The notes beneath the pieces were generated by a model, which was not told the origin of the DNA, did not search any database, and worked only from the letters and a program-made list of their open reading frames with translations. Position numbers and translations under genes: made by a program. A stretch of DNA of 64,000 nucleotides from Microbacterium protaetiae. GTDB lineage: Bacteria; Actinomycetota; Actinomycetes; Actinomycetales; Microbacteriaceae. Every line of letters begins with the position of its first letter. Within the stretch, counting starts at the first letter, position 1. The DNA lies in assembly GCF_004135285.1 (NCBI RefSeq), contig NZ_CP035494.1:124001-188000 (forward strand). Direction: 5' to 3'. Shown here in pieces: positions 8,847 through 16,795 of the stretch.

Positions 8847-10381
8847 GCGTGTTCTCCTTCGAATGCGGCGGCGCGCACGGCGCCGGAGAGGACGAGACCG
8901 GTGACGGTCTCGATGTCGGGGCTGACGAAGCGGTCATGGCCGGGTCCGGCCACGCCGCTGCTGCGTACCAGGTCGCGCACCGCGCCGGTGCCCGGACCGG
9001 GCTGCAGCGGCGCGCGCAGGTCGAGCGCACGAGTGCCGGTGATGACCTCGATGGCCAGCACCCGCGCGAGCCCGTCGATGGCACGACGCAGTTTGCGGGC
9101 CGCCGACCAGCCCATCGACACGTGGTCCTCCTGCATCGCCGACGAGGGGATCGAGTCGACCGAGGCGGGCACCGCAAGACGCTTGAGCTCGGAGACGATG
9201 CCGGCCGCCGCGTACTGGGCGATCATGAGACCCGAATCGACGCCGGCCTCGGCGGCGAGGAACGGTGGCAGCTCACGGTTGCGCGCGACATCCAGCGCCC
9301 GGTCGGTGCGCCGCTCCGAGATCGATGCGACGTCGGCGACGGCGATGGCGAGAAAGTCGAGCACATACGCGATGGGTGCGCCGTGGAAGTTGCCGTTGGA
9401 CTCCACCCGTCCGTCGAGGGTGACCACGGGGTTGTCAACGACCGCCGACAGCTCGCGGGTGGCGATGAGTCGGGCGTGGTCGACGGTGTCGCGGGCGGCG
9501 CCGTGCACCTGGGGCGCGCAGCGCAGCGAATAGGCGTCTTGCACGCGGCCGTCCTCGGGCCCCTTGTGGCTGGCCACGATCGGCGAAGAGCCCAGCAGGG
9601 TGCGCAGGTGAGCGGCGCTGGCGGCCTGCCCGAGTTGCGGGCGCAGCGCCATGAGGTCTTCAGCGAAGACGGCATCGGTGCCCAGTTGGCTTTCGATCGA
9701 CAGTGCGGCGCAGACGTCGGCCGTGTCCAGCAGCACCTCGAGGTCGGCGAGGGCCAGCAGCAGCATCCCGAGCATTCCGTCGGTGCCGTTGATGAGGGCG
9801 AGGCCTTCTTTCTCGGCCAGCACGAGAGGGGCGATGGATGCTGCCTCCAGCGCGGTCGCGGCATCCATCTTCTGTCCGTCCACTCGCACGTCGCCCTCGC
9901 CCATCGCTGCCAGGGCGACATGGGCGAGAGGTGCCAGATCGCCTGAGCAGCCCAGCGATCCGTACTCGCGCACGATCGGCACGATGCCCGCGTTCAACAG
10001 CGCCGCGTAGGTTGTGACGACCTCGGGCCGCACGCCGGTGCGCCCGCTGGCCAGGGTCTGCAGGCGCAGCAGCTGCAACGTGCGCACCACCTCGTCTTCG
10101 ACCTCGGCGCCGGTGCCCGCCGCGTGCGAGCGGATCAGGCTCGCCTGCAGTTGGCGGCGCCGCTCGGGCGCGATGAAGGTGGTGGCCAGGGCCCCGAACC
10201 CGGTGGAGACACCGTAGTGCGGCGCCGGGTCGTCGGCGAGCTGCTCGATGAGTGCACGGCTGGCGGCGACGCGCTCGAGTGCAGCGGGGGCAATCTCGAC
10301 GCGGGCGCCCTCGCGCGCCACGGCGACGACCTGGGCGGGGCTCAGCGGCGCGACGCCCACGGTGACGGTGCTGGAGGTCAT
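8843..10381 (-). CDS. hutH: Histidine ammonia-lyase
   Basis: HutH removes ammonia from L-histidine to give trans-urocanate, the entry step of the operon. The 512-aa protein contains the MIO-forming region [17 protein letters not shown]. Here the triad reads Cys-Ser-Gly instead of the Ala-Ser-Gly of the best-studied enzymes. The upstream [11 protein letters not shown] holds the catalytic Tyr, and [15 protein letters not shown] is the conserved C-terminal stretch. The ATG at 10379-10381 was chosen; the open frame runs further upstream but would cross the intergenic region. It is the first gene of the hut operon, divergent from an IclR regulator 58 bp away. Confidence 0.95.
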   Translation of the reverse strand: MTSSTVTVGVAPLSPAQVVAVAREGARVEIAPAALERVAASRALIEQLADDPAPHYGVSTGFGALATTFIAPERRRQLQASLIRSHAAGTGAEVEDEVVRTLQLLRLQTLASGRTGVRPEVVTTYAALLNAGIVPIVREYGSLGCSGDLAPLAHVALAAMGEGDVRVDGQKMDAATALEAASIAPLVLAEKEGLALINGTDGMLGMLLLALADLEVLLDTADVCAALSIESQLGTDAVFAEDLMALRPQLGQAASAAHLRTLLGSSPIVASHKGPEDGRVQDAYSLRCAPQVHGAARDTVDHARLIATRELSAVVDNPVVTLDGRVESNGNFHGAPIAYVLDFLAIAVADVASISERRTDRALDVARNRELPPFLAAEAGVDSGLMIAQYAAAGIVSELKRLAVPASVDSIPSSAMQEDHVSMGWSAARKLRRAIDGLARVLAIEVITGTRALDLRAPLQPGPGTGAVRDLVRSSGVAGPGHDRFVSPDIETVTGLVLSGAVRAAAFEGEHA

Positions 10382-10439
10382 GGTCTGATTCCACACCGTG
10401 GCTGGCCGCGGCGGTAGCGGGCTGTGGCATCCTGTGTCT
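10382..10439. promoter_or_regulatory. hutH / iclR divergent promoter region
   Basis: This 58-bp intergenic space must hold the promoters of the hut operon (leftward) and of the IclR gene (rightward). It contains a short palindrome CCACnnnGTGG at 10391-10401 that could be half of an operator. No convincing -35/-10 pair can be read, as usual in this GC range. Confidence 0.4.
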
Positions 10440-11198
10440 GTGATCCCAGACAAGGTGCCCGCGGCCGATCAGACGCTGCGGATCCTCACGTTCCTCGCCC
10501 GGCAGCGCGGGCCAGTGGCCGCCCGCACCCTGGCCACGCAGCTGGGTCTTCCCCGCTCGACGGTGTATTTTCTGCTCGGCACGCTCGAGGCGCACGGGTT
10601 CGTCGTGCATCTGGAGCGCGAGCGCCGGTGGGGCCTGGGCACCGCGGCGTTCGAACTCGCCGGCGGCTACGCGCGGCAAGAGCCGCTGGCCCGCCTCGGA
10701 CGGCCGCTGGTGGCCTCGCTCGCCGACCGGGTCGGCGAGAGCGCGCACCTGGCCGTGATGACGGGGCGTGACGTGCTCTACATCGTCGAAGAACGCGCGC
10801 CGCGGCGCCCGGCGCTGGTCACCGACGTGGGGGTACGGCTGCCGGCGCACCTGACCGCGACTGGCCGCGCCATGCTCGCGGCGCTCCCCCGCGAACAGGT
10901 GCGAGCCCTGTACCCGGATGCCGCTGCCTTCGCCGACCGCACGGGCCGAGGACCCGCCCGCCCGAGCGAGCTGCGCGAGCTGCTGCGCCTGGCCCGCGCC
11001 GACGGGTACGCCGTCGAAGACGGTGAGGTCACCCTCGGCATGCGTTCGGTGGGAGCGGTCGTGACCGACCATGCCGGCTGGCCGGCGGCCGCGATTGCGG
11101 TGACCTGGTCCGAGGATGCCGGTCTTCAGGCGGCATCCCTCGCCCACGAGGTGCGGGCCGCGGCGACCGAACTGGCCCGCCGCATCTCGGGGCGGTGA
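10440..11198 (+). CDS. IclR-family transcriptional regulator
   Basis: The 252-aa protein starts with a winged helix (AADQTLRILTFLARQRGPVAARTLATQLGLPRSTVYFLLGTLEAHGFVVH). It continues into the IclR effector domain: LAVMTGRDVLYIVEE, LPAHLTATGRAMLAAL, GYAVEDGEVTLGMRSVGAVV and AAIAVTWSED. The GTG at 10440 is the start; the open frame upstream reaches into hutH. Its divergent position 58 bp from hutH makes it the probable local regulator of histidine use, with urocanate or a later intermediate as effector. That role is inferred from position only. Confidence 0.9.
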   Translation: MIPDKVPAADQTLRILTFLARQRGPVAARTLATQLGLPRSTVYFLLGTLEAHGFVVHLERERRWGLGTAAFELAGGYARQEPLARLGRPLVASLADRVGESAHLAVMTGRDVLYIVEERAPRRPALVTDVGVRLPAHLTATGRAMLAALPREQVRALYPDAAAFADRTGRGPARPSELRELLRLARADGYAVEDGEVTLGMRSVGAVVTDHAGWPAAAIAVTWSEDAGLQAASLAHEVRAAATELARRISGR

Positions 11199-11239
11199 GG
11201 GCGCTGTTGCCGCCTGGCGGATCGGTGATCAGCGGATCG

Positions 11240-11590
11240 GTGATCAGCGGCTGGCGGCTGGGCGGCTGCGGGCTGGGCGACCGGCGGCTGGGTGGCTGCG
11301 GGCTGGGCGACCGGCGGCTGGGTGGCTGCGGGCTGGGCGACCGGCGGCTGGGTGGCTGCGGGCTGGGCGACCGGCGGCTGGGTGGCTGCGGGCTGGGCGA
11401 CCGGCGGCTCGGTGATCGGCGGCTCGGTGATCGGCGGCTCGGCGACCGGCGGCTCGGCGACCGGCGGCTCGGCGACCGGCGGCTCGGCGACCGGCGGCTC
11501 GGCGACCGGCGGCTGGGTGGCTGCGGGCTGGGCGACCGGCGGCTCGGTGATCGGCGGCTCGGCGACCGGCGGCTGGCGCCCGGCGGCTCG
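11240..11590. repeat. GC-rich tandem minisatellite, 30-bp and 15-bp units
   Basis: Positions 11251-11400 hold five head-to-tail copies of a 30-bp unit built around ggtggctgcgggctgggcga. The lines 11281-11340 and 11341-11400 are identical. From 11401 to about 11590 the array shifts to a 15-bp unit (gcgaccggcggctcg with gtgatc variants), with one 30-bp unit reappearing near 11515. All periods are multiples of 15 bp, so every frame stays open and yields spurious proline- or arginine-rich proteins. The array occupies most of the gap between the IclR gene and the YbaK-type gene; I see no gene in it. Confidence 0.9.
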
Positions 11591-11592
11591 GC

Positions 11593-11678
11593 GTTCATCT
11601 CGCAGGACGTTTTGCCCCCACCCCGGCGACACGCCGGGCGACACGCCCGGGATCACCAATCCATCCTGCGAGCCGAAC
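11593..11678. repeat. 86-bp inverted-repeat element, copy 1
   Basis: This is one of three 86-bp elements in the window. Its ends are GTTCATCTCGCAGGA and ATCCTGCGAGCCGAAC (imperfectly inverted). The centre is a perfect hairpin CCCGGCG-aca-CGCCGGG followed by gacacgcccgggatca. The other copies are at 12288 and 13544. The element has a fixed length and a stem that varies in compensated pairs between copies. Confidence 0.85.
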
Positions 11679-11763
11679 AGCTGGCGGGCGGTGGGGTGCC
11701 GCGCGGCCGGCCGTCCCGAGCCGGCAGGGCCCGCACCGGCAAGGCCCGAGCGTGGCGCGGTGG

Positions 11764-12240
11764 TCAGTCGACCCGCTCGACGGTGCCGTGCGTCAGGTGC
11801 ACGAGCTCGGCGAAGGTGAGCGGGAAGACGGCGTGCGGCGTGCCCGCGGCGGCCCAGATCTGCGGGTGCTCGGCCAGTGCCCGGTCGACAACCGTCGTCA
11901 GCGGCGTGGGATGCCCAGTCGGAGCGACACCGCCGATGGCCTGACCGGTGGCCTCGCGCACCTGCTCGGGCGTGGCACGCTTGATCTTCTGCCTTCCCAG
12001 CCGCTGGGCGAGCGCGCTGGTGTCGACGCGGTGGGCGCCACTGGTCATGATCAGCAGCGGTTCGTCGTCCGACCAGAAGACGAGGCTGTTGGCGATGGCG
12101 CCGACCTCGACCCCGAGCGCCGCGGCGGCCAGCGGCGCCGTCGCGGCGGAATCCGGCAGCACGACGATCTCGCCGGTGATTCCGGCCGCCCGCAGGGCAG
12201 CATCGACGAGGCGGGTGCGGGTGGGGAGCTGGTCGGGCAT
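11764..12240 (-). CDS. YbaK/EbsC-type aminoacyl-tRNA deacylase
   Basis: The 158-aa protein has the YbaK/ProRS-INS editing-domain fold, whose members hydrolyse mischarged Cys- or Ala-tRNA(Pro) in trans. Visible family features are VGAIANSLVFWSDDEPLLIMTSGAHRVDTSAL, the invariant lysine region LGRQKIKRATPEQV, and ATGQAIGGVAPTGHP with the substrate-pocket GGxxPxGH. It ends in HAVFPLTFAELVHLT. The ATG at 12240 has no competing upstream start. It is monocistronic, between two repeat-rich gaps, and transcribed leftward. Confidence 0.88.
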   Translation of the reverse strand: MPDQLPTRTRLVDAALRAAGITGEIVVLPDSAATAPLAAAALGVEVGAIANSLVFWSDDEPLLIMTSGAHRVDTSALAQRLGRQKIKRATPEQVREATGQAIGGVAPTGHPTPLTTVVDRALAEHPQIWAAAGTPHAVFPLTFAELVHLTHGTVERVD

Positions 12241-12287
12241 GGTGTCAGCTTAGGGCGGCCTCGGCGCGGCATCCGTCCCCTCTCGGC

Positions 12288-12373
12288 GTTCGTCTCGCAG
12301 GACGATCTGGTCGCCAAGCGGCGACACGCCGCCAGACACGCCCGGGATACCGATTCCATCCTGCGAGACGAAC
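12288..12373. repeat. 86-bp inverted-repeat element, copy 2
   Basis: This is the best-preserved copy. The outer arms GTTCGTCTCGCAGGA and TCCTGCGAGACGAAC are exact 15-bp inverted complements, and the centre is GCGGCG-aca-CGCCGC. It lies 47 bp upstream of the YbaK-type gene start, in non-coding DNA. Together with copies 1 and 3 it defines a small mobile or structural repeat. Confidence 0.9.
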
Positions 12374-12377
12374 GGGC

Positions 12378-12552
12378 CAGGGCGGATGCTGCTGGTCGCC
12401 AGACGGCCGGGCCTGCAGATGCGGTGGGCCGGCCGAGACGAACGGGCCGGGCCGGATGCTGCTGGTCTGCAAACCGGGCGGGGCGGATGCTGCCGGTCGG
12501 CAGACGTGGCGGGGCGGATGCTGCCGGTCGGCAGACGGGGCGAGGCGGATGC
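12378..12552. repeat. Degenerate tandem repeat, about 31-bp unit
   Basis: Four to five imperfect copies of a unit around GGGCGGATGCTGCCGGTC plus GGCAGAC follow the 86-bp element directly. One of them contains a second copy of the element's right arm (gagacgaacgggcc near 12441). The array fills the gap up to the stop codon of the DUF559 gene. No gene is seen. Confidence 0.75.
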
Positions 12553-12555
12553 TGC

Positions 12556-13446
12556 TCAGGCGGCGTGCGCGCGCAGCAGTCCAGCAACCGCGCGCACGAC
12601 GTCGTCAGAGTGCCAGAAGATGTCCTCGGCGATCGGCCGGTAGGTGACAAGTCCGCGGGCGGCGGCAGCCTGATCCCGGCGGTGGTCCTTCTTTCGCTGT
12701 TTCCACGTGGAATGGTGCGCCTCGCTGTCGCATTCGACGATGAGCCACCCGTCGACCAGAAAGTCGACCCGCCCCACGCCCGGAATCTCCACCTGGCTCT
12801 GCACCCGGCACCCCAGCCGACGCAGGATGAGGCGCATCATGCTCTCCGCGCCCGATTCTGCTGCGGCATCCAGGTGCTTGCGCAGCACGCGCAGCCGCCG
12901 CGGGAGCGCCGCGAACACTTCCCCCAGCCCATCGTCATCGATCAGGCCGAGGTGCAGCGCCGAATCAAGGCTCGCGATGGCCGCGCGAACCGGCTGGCAC
13001 AGCACCGCCTGCGTCAGGCACTCGACGATCTCTGAGTTGCCCCAACCGTCCGGTCCGGTCGGCACCCAGTGCACCCGGATGTCGCGGCCGACGCTGCGCA
13101 GTCGGCTGCTCGTGCGGGGCACAGCGAGGTGCAGTTCGGTGTGTTCGAGCACGAACACGCCCCAGCGTGCGAGCTCCGACACGCAGCACATCCGCCCGCC
13201 GATACGGCAAGCATCGACGACGTCGGCGGGCGCCTCCGGCGACAGGTAGGCGTTCTCGCGCGCACGGATCAGGGATCCACTGACCACACCCGCCGTCAGC
13301 GTGCGCGGCTTCCACCCCGTTCTGAGAAGCTCGCGGCGAGTCCGCACCGGCCAGTGCAGAGGAACCGGCTTGTTGTCGTCGCGGCAGCGGCGCACGAAGG
13401 CGTCGGGCGCGGCCGCGCGCTCGGTGCGGTCTTTGTGCTGCAGCAT
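12556..13446 (-). CDS. DUF559 / Vsr-like endonuclease-domain protein
   Basis: The 296-aa protein has two parts. The N-terminal 180 residues begin with a winged-helix-like segment (RTRRELLRTGWKPRTLTAGVVSGSLIRARENAYLSP) of the AbiEi-antitoxin type. The C-terminal 110 residues form a restriction-like fold: IPGVGRVDFLVDGWLIVECDSEAHHS gives the D...ExD core and the later lysine-rich KQRKKDHRRDQAAAARGLVTYRP completes DUF559. Such proteins are common single genes in Actinobacteria and their role is unknown. The ATG at 13446 is preceded almost directly by GAAGG, an odd spacing. A motif 48 bp upstream recurs before the EccC-like gene. Confidence 0.75.
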   Translation of the reverse strand: MLQHKDRTERAAAPDAFVRRCRDDNKPVPLHWPVRTRRELLRTGWKPRTLTAGVVSGSLIRARENAYLSPEAPADVVDACRIGGRMCCVSELARWGVFVLEHTELHLAVPRTSSRLRSVGRDIRVHWVPTGPDGWGNSEIVECLTQAVLCQPVRAAIASLDSALHLGLIDDDGLGEVFAALPRRLRVLRKHLDAAAESGAESMMRLILRRLGCRVQSQVEIPGVGRVDFLVDGWLIVECDSEAHHSTWKQRKKDHRRDQAAAARGLVTYRPIAEDIFWHSDDVVRAVAGLLRAHAA

Positions 13447-13493
13447 CCTTCGATCGTGTCGGGTGCAGGTGCGCCGTCGGCCGCTTCCGCACG

Positions 13494-13511
13494 ATCTGTG
13501 GACAACTCGCG
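13494..13511 (-). promoter_or_regulatory. Conserved upstream motif, copy A (GCGAGTTnTCCACAGAT)
   Basis: On the minus strand this reads CGCGAGTTGTCCACAGAT, 48 bp upstream of the DUF559 gene start. The same string with one change (C for G) is found at 57470-57487, 50 bp upstream of the EccC-like gene. In both places it is preceded by a CTCCTCCCCAG block. It resembles a DnaA box (TTnTCCACA). The matching distance suggests a promoter or regulator site. Confidence 0.5.
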
Positions 13512-13543
13512 CCTGGGGAGGAGACGATGAACGACCCGGCCGT

Positions 13544-13629
13544 GTTCGGTTCGCAGGACGATCTGGTCCGAGGGCGGCGAGACGCCGCCCGACACGCCCG
13601 GGATACCGATTCCATCCTGCGAGACGAAC
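13544..13629. repeat. 86-bp inverted-repeat element, copy 3
   Basis: The third copy has an altered left arm (GTTCGGTTCGCAGGA) and an intact right arm TCCTGCGAGACGAAC. Its central hairpin is the longest, GGGCGGCG-aga-CGCCGCCC. It lies in the 370-bp gap between the DUF559 and Leu/Val dehydrogenase genes. That gap otherwise holds short direct repeats of gggcggatgccgc (13640-13700) and nothing else I recognise. Confidence 0.88.
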
Positions 13630-13817
13630 GGAGCAGTGCGGGACAGGGCGGATGCCGCGGAACAGGGCGGATGCCGCCGGAGCGGGCGGATGCCGCAGCG
13701 CGGCCGAAACGCCGCCCCACACCATCTCTGCCTGGTCAGGGCACAATGGAAGGGGATGCCGCGAAGCGGCGGCATCCGCCCGCACAGAGCCCACAAGGCC
13801 AGCCGAAAGAGGTCGCG

Positions 13818-14885
13818 ATGACGCACACCCTGCCCCTGCCCGATTTCACCCACGAGCGCGTGGAGGTGATCACCGGCCCACGCAGCGGCCTTTTCCTCAC
13901 CGTCGCCCTGCACTCCTCTGCTCTCGGCTCCGCGCTCGGGGGCGCCCGACTGTGGACTTACCCGCACTGGAGCGACGCCCTCGGCGACGCGCTGCGCCTC
14001 TCGGCGGCGATGACCCTGAAGAACGCCGCGGCAGGCCTGGACGCCGGCGGCGGCAAGTCCGTGCTGCGCCTGAAACCGGGCGAGACGCTCGACGCCGATC
14101 GGCGTCGCGCCGCCTTTCTCGACCTCGGCGACGCGGTCGAATCCCTCGGCGGCCTCTACCGCACCGCCGAAGACGTCGGCTCGACGGCCGAAGACATGCT
14201 CACCGTCAGCGAGCGCACCGCGCACGTGGTCGGCCTGCCCGACACCGCCGGCGGCGCAGGTGAGCCCGCCGGTCCCACAAGCTTGGGCGTCTATGAGTCG
14301 CTGCGGGCCACACTCGAGCGAGTGACGGGCTCCCCCGATCTCGCCCAGCGCCGCATCACGATCTCGGGACTGGGTCAGGTCGGCAGCCGCCTCGCGCAGC
14401 GCCTCGCCGGCGAGGGTGCCCTGCTGACGGTCACCGACGTGAACCCGGCCAAGAAGGAGCTCGCCACACGCCTGGGCGCCACCTGGGTCACGCCCGGCAC
14501 CGAGCAGCACGTGCCCGGCGACGTCTTCGTGCCGGCCGGCATCGGCGGCATCCTCGACGACGAGACCATCGACGCCCTCGCGGTGAAGGCCGTGTGCGGA
14601 CCGGCCAACAACCCCCTGGCCGATCGCAGCGGAGCCGCGCGGCTGGCCGCGCGCGGCATCCTCTATGCTCCCGACTTCGTCGTCAACGCCGGCGGCGTCA
14701 TCTACCTCGATCTCGAGGCCACACACCACGGCACACGCGACGAGATCATGCAGCGGGTCAGCGCGATCGGCGACACGCTGCGCCGGATCTTCGACGAGGC
14801 CGCATCGGCCGGAACGAGCCCGTTGGATGCCGCGGAGAAGCTCGCGGCGCAGCGGCTGGAGGCCGCGCGCTCGGCGCGGGTCTGA
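13818..14885 (+). CDS. Leucine/valine dehydrogenase (Glu/Leu/Phe/Val dehydrogenase family)
   Basis: The 355-aa NAD-dependent enzyme oxidatively deaminates branched-chain amino acids to 2-oxo acids. Substrate and catalytic lysines are visible as MTLKNAAAGLDAGGGKS (Lys69 and Lys80 in this numbering). The Rossmann motif is ITISGLGQVGSRLAQRL near residue 180, and ADVFVPAGIGG-like PGDVFVPAGIGG and PDFVVNAGGVI complete the family signature. The ATG at 13818 follows AAAGAGGTCGCG. The frame is open far upstream through repeat copy 3, but that part is not protein-like. Likely monocistronic, ending at the hairpin at 14894. Confidence 0.9.
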   Translation: MTHTLPLPDFTHERVEVITGPRSGLFLTVALHSSALGSALGGARLWTYPHWSDALGDALRLSAAMTLKNAAAGLDAGGGKSVLRLKPGETLDADRRRAAFLDLGDAVESLGGLYRTAEDVGSTAEDMLTVSERTAHVVGLPDTAGGAGEPAGPTSLGVYESLRATLERVTGSPDLAQRRITISGLGQVGSRLAQRLAGEGALLTVTDVNPAKKELATRLGATWVTPGTEQHVPGDVFVPAGIGGILDDETIDALAVKAVCGPANNPLADRSGAARLAARGILYAPDFVVNAGGVIYLDLEATHHGTRDEIMQRVSAIGDTLRRIFDEAASAGTSPLDAAEKLAAQRLEAARSARV

Positions 14886-14893
14886 CACCTCAG

Positions 14894-14936
14894 CATGTGG
14901 ACCGAGTCTCACGGTGCGTGGGACTCGGTCCACATG
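14894..14936. terminator. Long perfect hairpin after the Leu/Val dehydrogenase gene
   Basis: CATGTGGACCGAGTC (14894-14908) is exactly complementary to GACTCGGTCCACATG (14922-14936). The pairing continues inward through one T-G wobble and CAC/GTG to a 5-nt loop GGTGC, giving about 19 bp of stem. It begins 8 bp after the stop codon. No T-tract follows, which is common for actinobacterial terminators. The perfect palindromic arms also fit an operator for the acyl-CoA ligase gene downstream. Confidence 0.6.
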
Positions 14937-15015
14937 GCATGATGGACGCAACCGGCGACGACGCCGGTGGCCGGCACCAGCACCGGTAGGCACGAAGAAT
15001 CAAGGGAGAAGCCTC

Positions 15016-16608
15016 GTGTTCCACAGCCCGTTCCCCGACGTCGAGATTCCCGAACTCAGCGTCTACGACTACTTGTTCGGCGACCTCACCGCAGAAGACA
15101 GCGCCCGTGTCGCGCTCATCGATCCGGCCACCGGTGCCGAGACGAGCTATGGCGCGCTGAAGGCGCAGATAGATGCCTTCGCCGGCGCTCTGGCTGCACG
15201 CGGCGTCGACGCCGACACGGTCGTGGGCCTCCTCTGCCCGAACGTCCCCGCGTTCGCCACGGTGTTCCACGGCGTCCTGCGTCTGGGCGCTGCCGTCACG
15301 ACGTTCAACTCGCTGTACACCGCCGGCGAGATTCAGAAGCAGATCGAGGATGCCGGGGCCACATGGCTTGTCACGGTGAGTCCGCTGCTCCCCCACGCCG
15401 CCGAGGCCGCCGCGGCCTGCGGCATCCCGAACGACCATCTCATCGTGCTCGACGGAGCCGACGGGCACCCGAACCTGCGCGAACTTCTCATGGAGCAGCG
15501 CACGCCGCCCGAGGTGAGCTTCGACCCGGCCACCCATCTGGCCGCGCTCCCCTATTCGTCGGGGACGACCGGCATTCCCAAGGGCGTCATGCTCAGCCAC
15601 CGCAACCTCGTCGCCAACGTCGAGCAGTCGCGGGTGAACATCGACCTGAAGGCCGACGACCGGGTGCTGGCGGTGCTGCCGTTCTTCCATATCTACGGCA
15701 TGACGGTGCTGCTGAACCTCGCGTTGCGCCAGCGCGCGAGCCTGGTGACGATGGTGCGCTTCGACCTGCAAGAGTTCCTGAAGAACATCCAGGACTTCGG
15801 CTGTACGTACCTGTACATCGCTCCACCGATCGCCGTGGCGCTGGCCAAGCATCCCATCGTCGACCAGTACGACATTTCGACGGTGCACTCGGTGTTCTCC
15901 GGTGCCGCCCCGCTTGACGGCGACACCGCCGAAGCGGCCGGCCGGCGCATCCATGCCCGCATGATGCAGGGGTACGGCCTGACCGAGACGAGTCCGGTGA
16001 CCCACGCCATGCCGTACACCCGCGACGACATCCCGGTCAGCTCGGTGGGCACGCCGTTGCCGAACACGCTGTGCAAGATCGTCGATCCCGACACCGGCGA
16101 AGAGATCACCGAGTTCGGAGAGGACGGCCAGACGCGCCCCGGCGAGCTGTGGATCAAGGGCCCGCAGGTCATGATGGGATACCTGAACAAGCCGGATGCC
16201 ACGGCCAACGCCATCGACGCCGACGGATTCTTCCACACCGGCGACGTGGCCACGGTCAACGAGGGCGGTTGGTACACCGTCGTCGATCGGGTCAAGGAGC
16301 TCATCAAGTACCACGGCTACCAGGTGCCGCCCGCCGAGCTCGAGGCGCTGCTGCTGAGCCACCCGAAGGTGGCGGATGTCGCGGTGATCGGTGTGCTCGA
16401 CGACGAGAAGCAGGAGATCCCGAAGGCGTTCGTCGTGCCCGCCGCGGGCGTCGAGCTGACCGAAGACGAGATCAAGGCGTTCGTGGCCGAACGGGTCGCG
16501 CCCTACAAGAAGGTGCGCCGGGTCGAGTTCGTCGAGGCGATTCCGAAGTCGAGCTCGGGCAAGATCCTGCGCAAAGACCTGCGCGCCCGCGAGAACGCGC
16601 CCGCCTGA
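15016..16608 (+). CDS. Acyl-CoA / 4-coumarate-CoA ligase-like AMP-forming enzyme
   Basis: The 530-aa ANL-superfamily enzyme activates a carboxylic acid with ATP to the adenylate and then the CoA thioester. Motifs in order: YSSGTTGIPKGVMLSHRNL (phosphate-binding loop), FFHIYGMT, GAAPLDGDTAEA, MMQGYGLTETSPVTHAM, DGFFHTGDVATVNEGGW and the hinge VDRVKELIKYHGYQVPPAELE. The C-terminal catalytic lysine lies in PKSSSGKILRKDL. It is closest in pattern to 4-coumarate:CoA ligases of actinobacteria; the true acyl substrate is unknown. The GTG at 15016 follows a good AGGGAGAA site. Confidence 0.9.
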   Translation: MFHSPFPDVEIPELSVYDYLFGDLTAEDSARVALIDPATGAETSYGALKAQIDAFAGALAARGVDADTVVGLLCPNVPAFATVFHGVLRLGAAVTTFNSLYTAGEIQKQIEDAGATWLVTVSPLLPHAAEAAAACGIPNDHLIVLDGADGHPNLRELLMEQRTPPEVSFDPATHLAALPYSSGTTGIPKGVMLSHRNLVANVEQSRVNIDLKADDRVLAVLPFFHIYGMTVLLNLALRQRASLVTMVRFDLQEFLKNIQDFGCTYLYIAPPIAVALAKHPIVDQYDISTVHSVFSGAAPLDGDTAEAAGRRIHARMMQGYGLTETSPVTHAMPYTRDDIPVSSVGTPLPNTLCKIVDPDTGEEITEFGEDGQTRPGELWIKGPQVMMGYLNKPDATANAIDADGFFHTGDVATVNEGGWYTVVDRVKELIKYHGYQVPPAELEALLLSHPKVADVAVIGVLDDEKQEIPKAFVVPAAGVELTEDEIKAFVAERVAPYKKVRRVEFVEAIPKSSSGKILRKDLRARENAPA

Positions 16609-16614
16609 GGTAGG

Positions 16615-16790
16615 TCTCGCGCCGACGGGCCCGGCGTCGCGCCGGAGGCGGGCGGCTGGGAGCGGCGGGTGGCTGGGCACGGCCGCCGCCCGGGCCGGCC
16701 GCCGCCTGGGCCTGTCGGCCGCCTGGACACGGCCGCCGCCCGAGCCGGCGACGGTGCCCGGGAACGAGGTCGTACCTGCCGAGTAGCCTC
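16615..16790. repeat. GC-rich imperfect repeats, no gene
   Basis: This short intergenic stretch consists of degenerate direct and inverted runs of acggccgccgcccgggccgg and ggcgggcggctggg. It resembles the low-complexity gaps elsewhere in the window. No terminator with a clear stem or promoter can be singled out. Confidence 0.5.
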
Positions 16791-16795
16791 GGGTG

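Noticed and set aside
11126..11659. Proline-rich repeat protein on the minus strand
   Set aside because: Most of it is a translated minisatellite and its end is antisense to the IclR gene. There is no ribosome-binding site or domain.
13527..13817. N-terminal extension of the Leu/Val dehydrogenase
   Set aside because: The frame is open through repeat copy 3, but the residues are unlike the family and a good Shine-Dalgarno precedes the ATG at 13818.
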